9,423 nucleotides of DNA, taken from positions 1 to 9,423 of the forward strand of contig CAKVJE010000073.1 in the NCBI GenBank assembly GCA_934754735.1. Direction: 5' to 3'. The notes beneath the pieces are model-generated. The model saw only the letters and a list, made by a program, of their open reading frames with translations. It was not told the origin of the DNA and did not search any database. Of the stretch, positions 1-5,124 are shown one piece after another. The position numbers and the translations under genes are program-made. The stretch's first letter is position 1; every line of letters starts with the position of its first letter. The DNA is from an uncultured Candidatus Melainabacteria bacterium. GTDB taxonomy: Bacteria > Cyanobacteriota > Vampirovibrionia > Gastranaerophilales > Gastranaerophilaceae.

Positions 1-249
1 TTAGCTAACGTTATACAAAGAGCAGAATTTTGGCACAAACACTCTGAAACTATCTTTAATGAAAGACAAAAAAAAGTTTTAAACAGATTTATGGATAATT
101 TTGAAGGGAATTTAACTTCTACTAAATGGGCTAAGATGTGTAATTGTTCACAAGATACTGCAAGTAATGATATTAAAGATTTGATTAATAAAAAAATCCT
201 TAAAAAAATCGGTGATGGCAGGAACACACATTATACGTTAAAAAAATAA
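1..249 (+). CDS. Fic-family protein, C-terminal end (partial)
   Basis: Open from the first base, frame 1, to the TAA at 247-249; 82 residues are visible and the start lies outside the window. The tail reads as the C-terminal part of Fic/DOC proteins: a helix beginning FWHKHSETIFNERQKKVLNR is followed by a winged-helix-like segment (TKWAKMCNCSQDTASNDIKD, then LINKKILKKIGDGRNTHYTL). In this family the helix-turn-helix tail follows a Fic catalytic core that usually transfers AMP to target proteins. The HPFx(D/E)GN(G/K)R motif is not in the window, so activity cannot be judged. Family assignment rests on recalled resemblance of this tail. A strong terminator follows five bases after the stop. Confidence 0.72.
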   Translation, partial: LANVIQRAEFWHKHSETIFNERQKKVLNRFMDNFEGNLTSTKWAKMCNCSQDTASNDIKDLINKKILKKIGDGRNTHYTLKK

Positions 250-253
250 CTTT

Positions 254-284
254 ACGGTGCGCTCTTTAGAGCGCACCGTCTTTT
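254..284 (+). terminator. Rho-independent terminator of the Fic-family gene
   Basis: An 11-bp perfect stem, ACGGTGCGCTC (254-264) with GAGCGCACCGT (269-279), has a 4-nt TTTA loop and is followed by CTTTT. It begins five bases after the stop codon. On the minus strand the T-run lies seven bases beyond the stem, so it may also act weakly for prmA. Confidence 0.9.
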
Positions 285-298
285 ATTGAAATTTTTGC

Positions 299-325
299 GG
301 TGAAAATCGCTTACGCTTTTTCACC
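299..325 (-). terminator. Hairpin downstream of prmA, possible terminator
   Basis: GGTGAAAA (299-306) pairs with TTTTCACC (318-325) around an imperfect inner part. It lies about 40 bp beyond the prmA stop on the minus strand. The T-tract is poor in that direction, so termination is only a possibility. Confidence 0.35.
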
Positions 326-366
326 TTACATTTTTTAAAGAAAAATTGAAAGTGAACAATGAAAAA

Positions 367-1731
367 TTATTTTGTTACAACAAAACTAATCCATTGGTCT
401 TGTGTAATCGTATCGATGATTTTCAAACCTTCGCGCTCAATAGCTTCTAAAACGACAGGTTTCTTTTCGTCCAAAATTCCACTCAAAGACATTTTGGCGT
501 CATCTTTCATGATATTTTTCAAGTCACCCATGATTTCTGCAAGGACATTGTGGAGAATGTTTGCGCAAACGAAATCGAATTTTTGAGTAATTTTGTCTGC
601 AGTATTTAGTTCAAATACTACGGGCTTACCCTCCCCTTGAGGGAGGGTCGAAATCTTTGATTTCGGGGTGGGGTCATTAATTACATTTATAATGTAGTCT
701 AAAACTCCATTAATATTATTAAAAATATCTTTATTCCAGATTTTTATAACTCTAAATCCTTGTTTTATCAAATATTCATCACGTTGTTTGTCATATTCAA
801 TTTCTTCAGGTTGGTTATGTTGTCCATCATCAAGCTCAATGATAATTTTATTTTGTGCTGACATAAAGTCAACAATGTAATCTCCAATTGGTTGTTGACG
901 TCTGAATTTAACGCCATTAAGATTACTCTTTCTCAAATATTGCCATAGTAAATTTTCAGCTTCTGTTGGATTATTTCGTAAGTCTTTTGCTAATTCTATA
1001 TGTGATTGTGGATATTTGTGAATTGCTTGAGGTTCACCCCACCCCGAAATCGGAGATTTCGACCCTCCCTCAAGGGGAGGGTATGCCTCACCAACTTCAA
1101 TTCCATTAATTCTTGCATTTTCTTTACAAACATCAATTACTGTATCATCAATATCGCAACCGTAAGCAGATTTTGCGCCAAATTTCATTGCGCAAATTGA
1201 TAAAATTCCTGAACCTGTACCTATATCAGCAACTGTATCACCTTTTTTTAGATATTTTTCGATAGCTTTCATACAAAGTTGTGTTGTTTGGTGAGTTCCT
1301 GTTCCAAATGCACATCCTGGGTCTAGGGTAATTGTGATTTCACCTTCTTTTGGCTCATAGTTCAACCAGCTTGGAACAACCGCAATTCTATCTGTAACGT
1401 GTGTTACAGTCCATTTTTCTTTCCATTTTTTAGACCAATCTTGATTTTCTTTTTCATCAAGAATAACTTCCCAGCTACCTAATTCTTCATCTGAAAAACC
1501 ACGTTCTTTCAATAGTTCGCGCTCTGTTTTTAATAATTCTATCGGATTGCAATTTAAATCTGTTAAAAATACTCGCAAAGTTCCTTTTGTTGTTGCAGTC
1601 ATAACAAGGTCTTTGTAGGTTTCTTCTGCAAGTACAACGCCTTCACAATCAAAATTTGAAAAACAAATATCAGAAACGATTTCTTCGATTTCCGGATTTA
1701 TTGATATTTTTAATTCGTAATAATTATTCAT
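367..1731 (-). CDS. prmA: Ribosomal protein L11 methyltransferase with an internal DUF559 nuclease-like domain
   Basis: The 454-residue product is PrmA, which methylates ribosomal protein L11 using S-adenosylmethionine. PrmA hallmarks are DPGCAFGTGTHQTT (137-150), the SAM-binding ADIGTGSGILSI (168-179), DID (193-195), FDFVCANIL (385-393) and the typical end DQWISFVVTK. PrmA is usually about 290-300 residues. The excess is residues about 214-370, which interrupt the fold after NARINGIEV and resume at VFELNTADK. That insert holds a DUF559 (Vsr-like, PD-(D/E)xK) domain with D288, E299, D301, H305 and the motif IIIELDDGQH. There is no stop or frameshift, and removing the insert leaves a normal-length PrmA. 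No ATG precedes M290 inside the insert, so the nuclease domain seems to be made only as part of PrmA. The start ATG overlaps the end of the upstream kinase gene by 8 bp, with an AAAGGA-type ribosome site inside that gene. Confidence 0.95.
   Translation of the reverse strand: MNNYYELKISINPEIEEIVSDICFSNFDCEGVVLAEETYKDLVMTATTKGTLRVFLTDLNCNPIELLKTERELLKERGFSDEELGSWEVILDEKENQDWSKKWKEKWTVTHVTDRIAVVPSWLNYEPKEGEITITLDPGCAFGTGTHQTTQLCMKAIEKYLKKGDTVADIGTGSGILSICAMKFGAKSAYGCDIDDTVIDVCKENARINGIEVGEAYPPLEGGSKSPISGWGEPQAIHKYPQSHIELAKDLRNNPTEAENLLWQYLRKSNLNGVKFRRQQPIGDYIVDFMSAQNKIIIELDDGQHNQPEEIEYDKQRDEYLIKQGFRVIKIWNKDIFNNINGVLDYIINVINDPTPKSKISTLPQGEGKPVVFELNTADKITQKFDFVCANILHNVLAEIMGDLKNIMKDDAKMSLSGILDEKKPVVLEAIEREGLKIIDTITQDQWISFVVTK
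627..674. repeat. Terminal inverted repeat, copy 1 (prmA 3'-side)
   Basis: GC-rich 48-bp unit in AT-rich surroundings, inverted relative to 1036-1083. It contains two small perfect hairpins: CCCTCCC/GGGAGGG with a 5-nt loop, and CGAAATC/GATTTCG with a TTT loop. It ends in GGGGTGGGGT. Confidence 0.95.
1036..1083. repeat. Terminal inverted repeat, copy 2 (prmA 5'-side)
   Basis: Reverse complement of 627-674 with only two differences. Both fall in the 3-nt loop of the second hairpin (TCC instead of TTT when read in the same orientation), so every paired position is preserved. Confidence 0.95.
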
Positions 1732-2248
1732 TTTCTTTTCCTTTGCAAATTTGTTTTGTTATTTCTAAAATGGTTTCTTTAAGCACATTATAGTCGCTAT
1801 TATTCGTAATTCTATAATCCCAGTCATTGATATCATCTAAATCAATTTCTGTAACATCGTTTTCGCCAATAAGCTTTCCTCCTCTTGCTTCTCGGATGTT
1901 TCTATCAGCGTCAACTCTTATTGCAATCGCTCCAGCTTGTTTAAATACTTCATATTCGTGTTTTATTCGAGCATCTGTTACAACAATATCTCCTTTTTGT
2001 GCTATGATTTTTTCGAGCCAATAGTCTGGACTTTGTTTTCGTCCCCAATTACCAAGCTCTATCAAACCTTGACGATAGTTAGTTTTATTTGCTTCAATTT
2101 CTTCATAAGTCAAATTATGTTGTTTTGCATATTCTATTTTAATAATGTCACCCATAGCGCAACGTTTAAAATTTGGCATTGCTTCCATTAGAATTTTTGC
2201 AGCCGTGTCTTTACCTGAATATTGTTTGCCAGAAAAAATTATTATCAT
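1724..2248 (-). CDS. P-loop kinase of the phosphomevalonate kinase-like fold
   Basis: This 174-residue P-loop enzyme has a Walker A of GKQYSGKDT (7-15, K13). Further motifs are YAKQHNLTYEEI, an LIELGNWGR segment (62-70), VVTDARIKHEYE (89-100) and a closing DWDYRITNN (142-150). The order and wording resemble animal phosphomevalonate kinase (FSGKRKSGKD, then SDTRR, then DWVIENHG), from memory. No mevalonate genes are nearby and bacterial members of this fold have unclear substrates, so a nucleotide or small-metabolite kinase is equally possible. The ATG has a GAGGA ribosome site about 7 nt upstream. It lies between yidD (42-bp gap) and prmA (8-bp overlap), most likely in one transcript. The overlap suggests translational coupling to prmA. 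Confidence 0.8.
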   Translation of the reverse strand: MIIIFSGKQYSGKDTAAKILMEAMPNFKRCAMGDIIKIEYAKQHNLTYEEIEANKTNYRQGLIELGNWGRKQSPDYWLEKIIAQKGDIVVTDARIKHEYEVFKQAGAIAIRVDADRNIREARGGKLIGENDVTEIDLDDINDWDYRITNNSDYNVLKETILEITKQICKGKENE

Positions 2249-2268
2249 ATTAAAATCCTCAAGTTGTT

Positions 2269-2287
2269 GTTGGGCTGAAAGCTCAAC
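2269..2287. repeat. Short palindrome between yidD and the kinase gene
   Basis: GTTGGGCT pairs with AGCTCAAC across a GAA loop (8 bp including one G-T wobble), followed by CTAC. It resembles the widespread small GTTGGGCT...AGCCCAACCTAC bacterial repeats (from memory). It abuts the yidD stop codon at 2291-2293. Confidence 0.55.
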
Positions 2288-2290
2288 CTA

Positions 2291-2509
2291 CTATACCTTA
2301 TCCGGAACCGGATCATAACCGCCTTCGTGAAGCGGATGACATTTACAAATCCTTTTAACACTAAGAATCCCACCTTTAATAAGCCCGAATTTTACAATCG
2401 CTTGTTTTGTATATTCTGAACAAGTCGGATAGAACCTGCAATGTGCCGGAGTTAGCGCCGATATTTTTTGATAGATGTTTATTAAAAATAACACAAATCT
2501 TTTAAACAT
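2291..2509 (-). CDS. yidD: Membrane protein insertion efficiency factor YidD
   Basis: 72 residues with the diagnostic YidD core: [10 protein letters not shown] (24-33), then [18 protein letters not shown] (53-59) and GGYDPVP (63-69). Four cysteines fall at the expected places (24, 30, 55, 57). The first 20 residues form an amphipathic membrane-associating helix. YidD assists YidC-dependent insertion of inner-membrane proteins. It usually neighbours rnpA and yidC, but here it heads a small operon with the kinase and prmA. The start has no Shine-Dalgarno site; an extended -10 ends six bases before the ATG, so the mRNA may be leaderless. Confidence 0.95.
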   Translation of the reverse strand: MFKRFVLFLINIYQKISALTPAHCRFYPTCSEYTKQAIVKFGLIKGGILSVKRICKCHPLHEGGYDPVPDKV

Positions 2510-2515
2510 AGCACT

Positions 2516-2524
2516 ATTTTAGCA
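2516..2524 (-). promoter_or_regulatory. Extended -10 element of the yidD operon
   Basis: Read on the minus strand: TGcTAAAAT, then six bases, then the yidD ATG. The -35 region is poor, as is common with extended -10 promoters. The expected start of transcription is at or within a base of the ATG. Confidence 0.5.
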
Positions 2525-2596
2525 TGGAGATGTTGTGAGTGAAAATATATACAGCCGGAGAGTTTAAATATTTTTTGGTGCAGATTAATTTGTAGT

Positions 2597-3301
2597 ATGA
2601 GAAAAATTTTGGTCATTTTGTTTTTTATAATAATTCCGGTATTCGCTTACGAAGTCTATAATCCTGACAACTTCACTTATAGAGAAGATGGCGACAAACT
2701 CCTATTTGTTGTAGATTTTTCTAATAGTATGGGGGAATATTTGGAACATAAAACAAAAGTTAATCAAGTGCGTGAAATGATGAATTTCATACTGCCACAA
2801 ATTTCTTCAAATACAAAAGTCGGTTTGCGTGTTTACGGGCATACTTGCAATTTAATTGCATATAACGCTTGTAGAAGTTCGGAATTAGTTGTTCCGCTCG
2901 GCTTTTCAAATAATTCGGTTATAAGTTCTGAAATGTCAAAACTTCGTCCGCGTGGTATGACGCCAATTACGTATTCGCTTAAGCAGGCGGTTAATAAAGA
3001 TTTGAATGGTTATGACGGAATTAAGCATATAATTTTGTTAACTGATGGCGGAGAAAATTGCGATGAAAGCCCTTGTGATTATTCAATAGAACTTGTTAAA
3101 ACGAGGCGTGATATTAAGATTGATGTGATTGCTTTTAATGTGCATGATTCTGATGATTTGGCGCAACTCAAGTGTACAGCGGATGTAACCGGTGGAATTT
3201 TTAATGAAGCAGATACCAGAGCCGAACTTTTCCGTACTATGGAGGAGATGATTCTTCCGCATAAAAATGTGGAAGCTACGATTTACCAAGGGAATGATTA
3301 A
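2597..3301 (+). CDS. Secreted von Willebrand factor type A domain protein
   Basis: 234 residues beginning with a signal peptide (MRKILVILFFIIIPVFA, likely cut before YEV). A single VWA domain fills the rest. The metal-ion-dependent adhesion site is complete: DFSNS at 40-44 (D40, S42, S44), T122 in GMTPI, and D150 in LLTDGGEN. Cysteines in HTCN, ACRS, ENCDESPC and LKC suggest disulfides in an oxidising compartment. VWA domains bind protein partners through the bound divalent metal; the partner here is unknown. No clear Shine-Dalgarno site precedes the ATG, and the promoter is not obvious. The gene is divergent from yidD (87-bp gap) and converges on the CheR-like gene, sharing TTAA at the stop codons. 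Confidence 0.9.
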   Translation: MRKILVILFFIIIPVFAYEVYNPDNFTYREDGDKLLFVVDFSNSMGEYLEHKTKVNQVREMMNFILPQISSNTKVGLRVYGHTCNLIAYNACRSSELVVPLGFSNNSVISSEMSKLRPRGMTPITYSLKQAVNKDLNGYDGIKHIILLTDGGENCDESPCDYSIELVKTRRDIKIDVIAFNVHDSDDLAQLKCTADVTGGIFNEADTRAELFRTMEEMILPHKNVEATIYQGND

Positions 3302-4026
3302 AGCTTTTTATAAACATTTTTGAAAACGCTCTCAAAATTATGTTTTTTGATTAACTCATCAATATTCATGTGTTCTCTATCGTAATTTCCAATTACAAAC
3401 AAACTTCCTTTTTTAAGAAAATTTGAAGCAAGTTTTATAAACGCTTCCATTTTATCATTCAAAAAATATCCAAGAATATTGCGACACATTAAAATAGTAT
3501 TTGAACTATCCTTTATTTTTGTAATTTCTTCGAACATGTCGCCTTTATTGAATTGCACATTATAAGTCAATTTTTTACCGGCTTTGAGAGTTGTAAAACC
3601 TCGTGTATTAATATCATTTTGAATTTTCATTTTTTGTTTTGTTTCTTCAAAATAATCATCTATGTTATCGGCTCTAGAAGTTGCTTCAAAAATATCCCAA
3701 TCATCAGCTTGAATATATCCGCTTTTTGCAGCTTTTAGAATCTCATCGTCAATATCATATGCTTTTATTGGGAAAAATTTACTTATTCCTTTTTTTGCGG
3801 CTGTAAATAATGAGATTATTTTCGTATAAGCTTCTGAACCATCAGAGGCTGCAAACATTACAATATTCACTTTGTCTTTATCCTTAAAGTGGTCAATTTC
3901 ATATTTTGCCAATTTTTCCCACTCTAAATCATCTCTAAATAATCTTGTATAGCAGCCAAAATCTTCGCCTGCTGAATTTTTATAGCGTCTGCCATTTGAT
4001 TGAAATGTAATATTATGAATTTGCAT
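3298..4026 (-). CDS. CheR-like SAM-dependent methyltransferase domain protein
   Basis: 242 residues with the CheR-type order of motifs: YTRLFRDDLEWEKLA, MFAASDGSEAYT (57-68, equivalent to the SAM-binding AASTGEEPYS), KAYDIDDEILKAAKSGYI (88-104), FNKGDMFEE (159-167) and ILMCRNILGYF (178-188). CheR methylates glutamates of chemoreceptors. This protein lacks the N-terminal helical CheR domain and has substitutions in the first motif (SDGSE for STGEE), so it may act on another target or have weak activity. No chemotaxis genes are visible nearby. The stop overlaps that of the VWA gene by four bases, with no terminator between the convergent pair. Confidence 0.8.
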   Translation of the reverse strand: MQIHNITFQSNGRRYKNSAGEDFGCYTRLFRDDLEWEKLAKYEIDHFKDKDKVNIVMFAASDGSEAYTKIISLFTAAKKGISKFFPIKAYDIDDEILKAAKSGYIQADDWDIFEATSRADNIDDYFEETKQKMKIQNDINTRGFTTLKAGKKLTYNVQFNKGDMFEEITKIKDSSNTILMCRNILGYFLNDKMEAFIKLASNFLKKGSLFVIGNYDREHMNIDELIKKHNFESVFKNVYKKL

Positions 4027-4068
4027 ATTAATTAAAAACGTGTAAATAAAAATTTTGCTATTTTATTA

Positions 4069-4077
4069 TGTTATACT
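4069..4077 (+). promoter_or_regulatory. Extended -10 promoter of the acetyltransferase gene
   Basis: TGtTATACT at 4069-4077, which would start RNA near 4084 and leave a leader of about 32 nt that holds the AAGGAAG ribosome site. No good -35 hexamer is seen. Confidence 0.5.
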
Positions 4078-4115
4078 AAAAGTGAATATTTTAATAATAA
4101 GATAAGGAAGAAAAA

Positions 4116-4571
4116 ATGCTAAGAAAAGCAACCGAAAAAGATATTGCAAGAATTGCAGAAATTATTGTATTTACTAAAAGACATACATATCGCGATATTT
4201 TTAAAAATGATGAAGTCTCATTTAATGTTATACAAGTACTTTCAGAAGCTGAAGGATTTAAAAAACCGCACGCATTAGACAATATGTATGTTTATGATGA
4301 TGGAATTGTGAAAGCTATGATAAATGCAGAAGTTGGTGAAGATAAAATCACAATCAGCGATTTTTATGTAGATAAATTTTTTCAAGGCGAAGGAATTGGA
4401 ACTTATGTAATGAATGAATTCATAAAAATGAGTAAACCTATTTATTTCTGGGTTTTAGATAAAAATGAACCGGCAAGAGTTTTTTATGAAAAACTAGGTT
4501 TCAAATTAACCGGCGTAAAACAAGAATTTGAAAATTCCGGATTTTATATATTGCAATATGCAAGAGTTTAA
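4116..4571 (+). CDS. GNAT-family N-acetyltransferase
   Basis: 151 residues, the usual size for a single GNAT domain, which transfers acetyl from acetyl-CoA to an amine. Motif A is DFYVDKFFQGEGIGTYVM (82-99), with the Q-x-x-G-x-G acetyl-CoA loop as QGEGIG (90-95). Motif B is NEPARVFYEKLGFKLTG (117-133), including the conserved tyrosine Y124. The start LRKATEKDIARIAEI is also typical. The substrate cannot be read from the sequence. A GGAAG ribosome site is well spaced before the ATG. The gene stands alone, with its own promoter and a shared terminator. Confidence 0.9.
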   Translation: MLRKATEKDIARIAEIIVFTKRHTYRDIFKNDEVSFNVIQVLSEAEGFKKPHALDNMYVYDDGIVKAMINAEVGEDKITISDFYVDKFFQGEGIGTYVMNEFIKMSKPIYFWVLDKNEPARVFYEKLGFKLTGVKQEFENSGFYILQYARV

Positions 4572-4580
4572 TAAAAATGA

Positions 4581-4608
4581 AAAATGCGCTCAATGAGCGC
4601 AGTTTTTT
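4581..4608. terminator. Bidirectional terminator between acetyltransferase and small-protein genes
   Basis: TGCGCTC (4585-4591) pairs perfectly with GAGCGCA (4595-4601) across AAT. GTTTTTT follows on the plus strand and TTTTTCATTTTT on the minus strand, so it can end both converging genes. The minus-strand gene's stop codon (4607-4609) lies in the plus-strand T-run. Confidence 0.88.
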
Positions 4609-4804
4609 AACCTCTTTTTACAACTGTTGCAATCAATTCTCCATAGCTGTTAAAACAACCGCTTGTTTCTTTGATTTCATAAGTTGCTTCACTATCTTCT
4701 GCTTTTTCTTTTTTTGCAAAAGCTTCTGCGCTTTCTAAATCCTTGAATTCACCTGCCATATCAGGTTCAAAATAAGATGGTTTATCGATAAAAACTTGAT
4801 ACAT
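4607..4804 (-). CDS. Small acidic protein of unknown function
   Basis: 65 residues starting MYQVFIDKPSYFEPD. The start is fixed by a perfect AGGAGG ribosome site six bases upstream of the ATG at 4802-4804. The frame stays open much further upstream (to 5062), but that extension runs antisense across another locus and has no ribosome site, so I reject it. The protein is rich in Glu, Lys and Ala in its middle (DLESAEAFAKKEKAED) with beta-prone ends (TYEIKE, ELIATVVKRG), and has no membrane segment or signal peptide. I do not recognise the family. The DLESAEAFAKK stretch is reminiscent of small proteins with a helix following a short strand. Confidence 0.75.
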   Translation of the reverse strand: MYQVFIDKPSYFEPDMAGEFKDLESAEAFAKKEKAEDSEATYEIKETSGCFNSYGELIATVVKRG

Positions 4805-4822
4805 AATATGCCTCCTAAACTT

Positions 4823-4831
4823 CTTATAGCA
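4823..4831 (-). promoter_or_regulatory. Extended -10 of the 65-residue protein gene
   Basis: Minus-strand TGcTATAAG, placing the RNA start near 4815, just before the AGGAGG site. It is nearly back to back with the plus-strand promoter at 4846-4875. Confidence 0.45.
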
Positions 4832-4845
4832 CAAAGAAAAGTAGA

Positions 4846-4875
4846 TTGAAATATTGAGAATATTATTGATATAAT
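4846..4875 (+). promoter_or_regulatory. Sense promoter of small-peptide locus 1
   Basis: TTGAAA (4846-4851), 18-bp spacer, TATAAT (4870-4875). The expected RNA start is about 4882-4883, beginning GUAGGG. This gives an 85-nt leader before the peptide ATG. Confidence 0.65.
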
Positions 4876-4892
4876 AAATTATGTAGGGCAGA

Positions 4893-4962
4893 TTCCTAAT
4901 AGTTGCTCCTTTACTTAAACACGACAAATTTTCAACTGTGCAAAAGGTGTTAGGAAAGGAGG
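4893..4962 (+). promoter_or_regulatory. Leader of locus 1 with a Shine-Dalgarno site that can be paired away
   Basis: The strong AAAGGAGG site (4955-4962) is complementary to CTCCTTT at 4906-4912. An alternative pairing of TTCCTAA (4893-4899) with TTAGGAA (4950-4956) reaches the edge of the same site. The two pairings exclude each other. Such occlusion is typical of type I toxin mRNAs; the function here is inferred. Confidence 0.5.
4935..4948 (+). repeat. Direct repeat of locus 1, leader copy
   Basis: ACTGTGCAAAAGGT, matching 13 of 14 bases of the copy at 5054-5067. It lies just before the Shine-Dalgarno site. Confidence 0.8.
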
Positions 4963-4967
4963 ATGCT

Positions 4968-5051
4968 ATGACAAAACACAAAGTAGAAATAATAAAAGCT
5001 GTCCTTTGGTTAGCGGGACAGCTTTTGATAGTTATTTCTAACTTTATGTAG
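4968..5051 (+). CDS. Small hydrophobic peptide 1, candidate type I toxin
   Basis: A 27-residue peptide with a charged start (MTKHKVEIIK) and a hydrophobic remainder (AVLWLAGQLLIVISNFM), enough for one membrane-spanning helix. A strong AAAGGAGG lies five bases before the ATG, and its own promoter lies 93 bp upstream. The TAG stop forms the base of the terminator hairpin. Nearly the whole coding part is an inverted repeat (4984-5040) that would end an antisense RNA. The core KAVLWL matches KALWL in the peptide at 8077-8151. It is too short for usual gene calling. Role as a membrane-active toxin is inferred from layout and hydrophobicity; I do not recognise the family. A regulatory leader peptide is the main alternative. 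Confidence 0.6.
   Translation: MTKHKVEIIKAVLWLAGQLLIVISNFM
4984..5040 (-). terminator. Long hairpin inside peptide gene 1, antisense terminator
   Basis: AAAAGCTGTCC (4994-5004) pairs perfectly with GGACAGCTTTT (5016-5026). Outside a small asymmetric gap, TAGAAATAA (4984-4992) pairs with TTATTTCTA (5032-5040). On the minus strand the inner stem is followed by TTTTATTATTT, suitable for ending the antisense RNA. Confidence 0.6.
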
Positions 5052-5085
5052 GGACTGTGCAAGAGGTCGAAAGACCTCTCCCTAC
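5048..5085 (+). terminator. Bulged terminal hairpin of locus 1 (possibly bidirectional)
   Basis: GTAGGG (5048-5053) pairs with CCCTAC (5080-5085) and AGAGGTC (5062-5068) with GACCTCT (5073-5079), GAAA loop. An 8-nt bulge on the 5' side coincides with the direct repeat. The stop codon TAG is in the stem. The T-tract is weak (TCTATTATTAT). It may also stop read-through from the AsmA-like gene on the other strand. Confidence 0.6.
5054..5067 (+). repeat. Direct repeat of locus 1, downstream copy
   Basis: ACTGTGCAAGAGGT, second copy of 4935-4948 with one mismatch, beginning two bases after the peptide stop codon. Confidence 0.8.
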
Positions 5086-5091
5086 TCTATT

Positions 5092-5119
5092 ATTATAAAT
5101 CATTTTTAACAGATTTCAA
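5092..5119 (-). promoter_or_regulatory. Convergent antisense promoter of locus 1
   Basis: Minus-strand TTGAAA (5119-5114), 16-bp spacer, TATAAT (5097-5092); expected RNA start about 5085. It fits into the 39 bp between the terminal hairpin and the stop codon of the AsmA-like gene. Confidence 0.65.
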
Positions 5120-5124
5120 GTTGT

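Larger units (their letters stand above)
623..1087 (-). mobile_element. In-frame inserted DUF559 element bounded by inverted repeats
   Basis: A 465-bp segment (exactly 155 codons if bounded by the extended repeats) lies inside prmA. Its ends are inverted copies of a GC-rich 48-bp sequence (627-674 and 1036-1083, 46 of 48 identical). With a one-base mismatch the match extends four bases further out on each side. Between them is one DUF559 domain running from about IELAKDLRNNPTEAEN to IWNKDIFNNINGVLDYI. The whole is open in the prmA frame, and both repeats are translated (PPLEGGSKSPISGWG at one end, STLPQGEG at the other). I see no transposase and no clear target-site duplication. DUF559 genes flanked by such translated palindromes are familiar from other bacteria (from memory). 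Here one sits inside a conserved gene. Confidence 0.85.
4987..5085 (-). ncRNA. Predicted antisense RNA of locus 1
   Basis: It would start near 5085 (GUAGGGAGAGG...) from the promoter at 5092-5119 and end at the hairpin in the peptide gene, about 95-100 nt. Its 5' part is a hairpin of AGAGGTC/GACCTCT. It then carries the complement of ACTGTGCAAGAGGT, which can also pair with the near-identical repeat in the mRNA leader beside the Shine-Dalgarno site. This matches the antitoxin RNA logic of par/Fst loci, where direct repeats transcribed in opposite directions give the complementarity. No expression evidence is available. Confidence 0.5.

Noticed and set aside
359..586. Plus-strand open frame opposite the end of prmA
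   Set aside because: It lies wholly antisense to the clear PrmA C-terminus, has no ribosome site and has no recognisable protein character.
623..1087. Intein or group I/II intron in prmA
   Set aside because: No intein splicing blocks (no Cys/Ser at the start junction, no His-Asn at the end), and the insert is an uninterrupted open frame with repeat ends, unlike an intron core.
5048..5085. A wandering GTAGGG...CCCTAC palindrome unrelated to any gene
   Set aside because: Such repeats are common, but here the stem begins at a peptide stop codon, its bulge is a direct repeat of the leader, and the same design recurs with different bases at 8149-8203.
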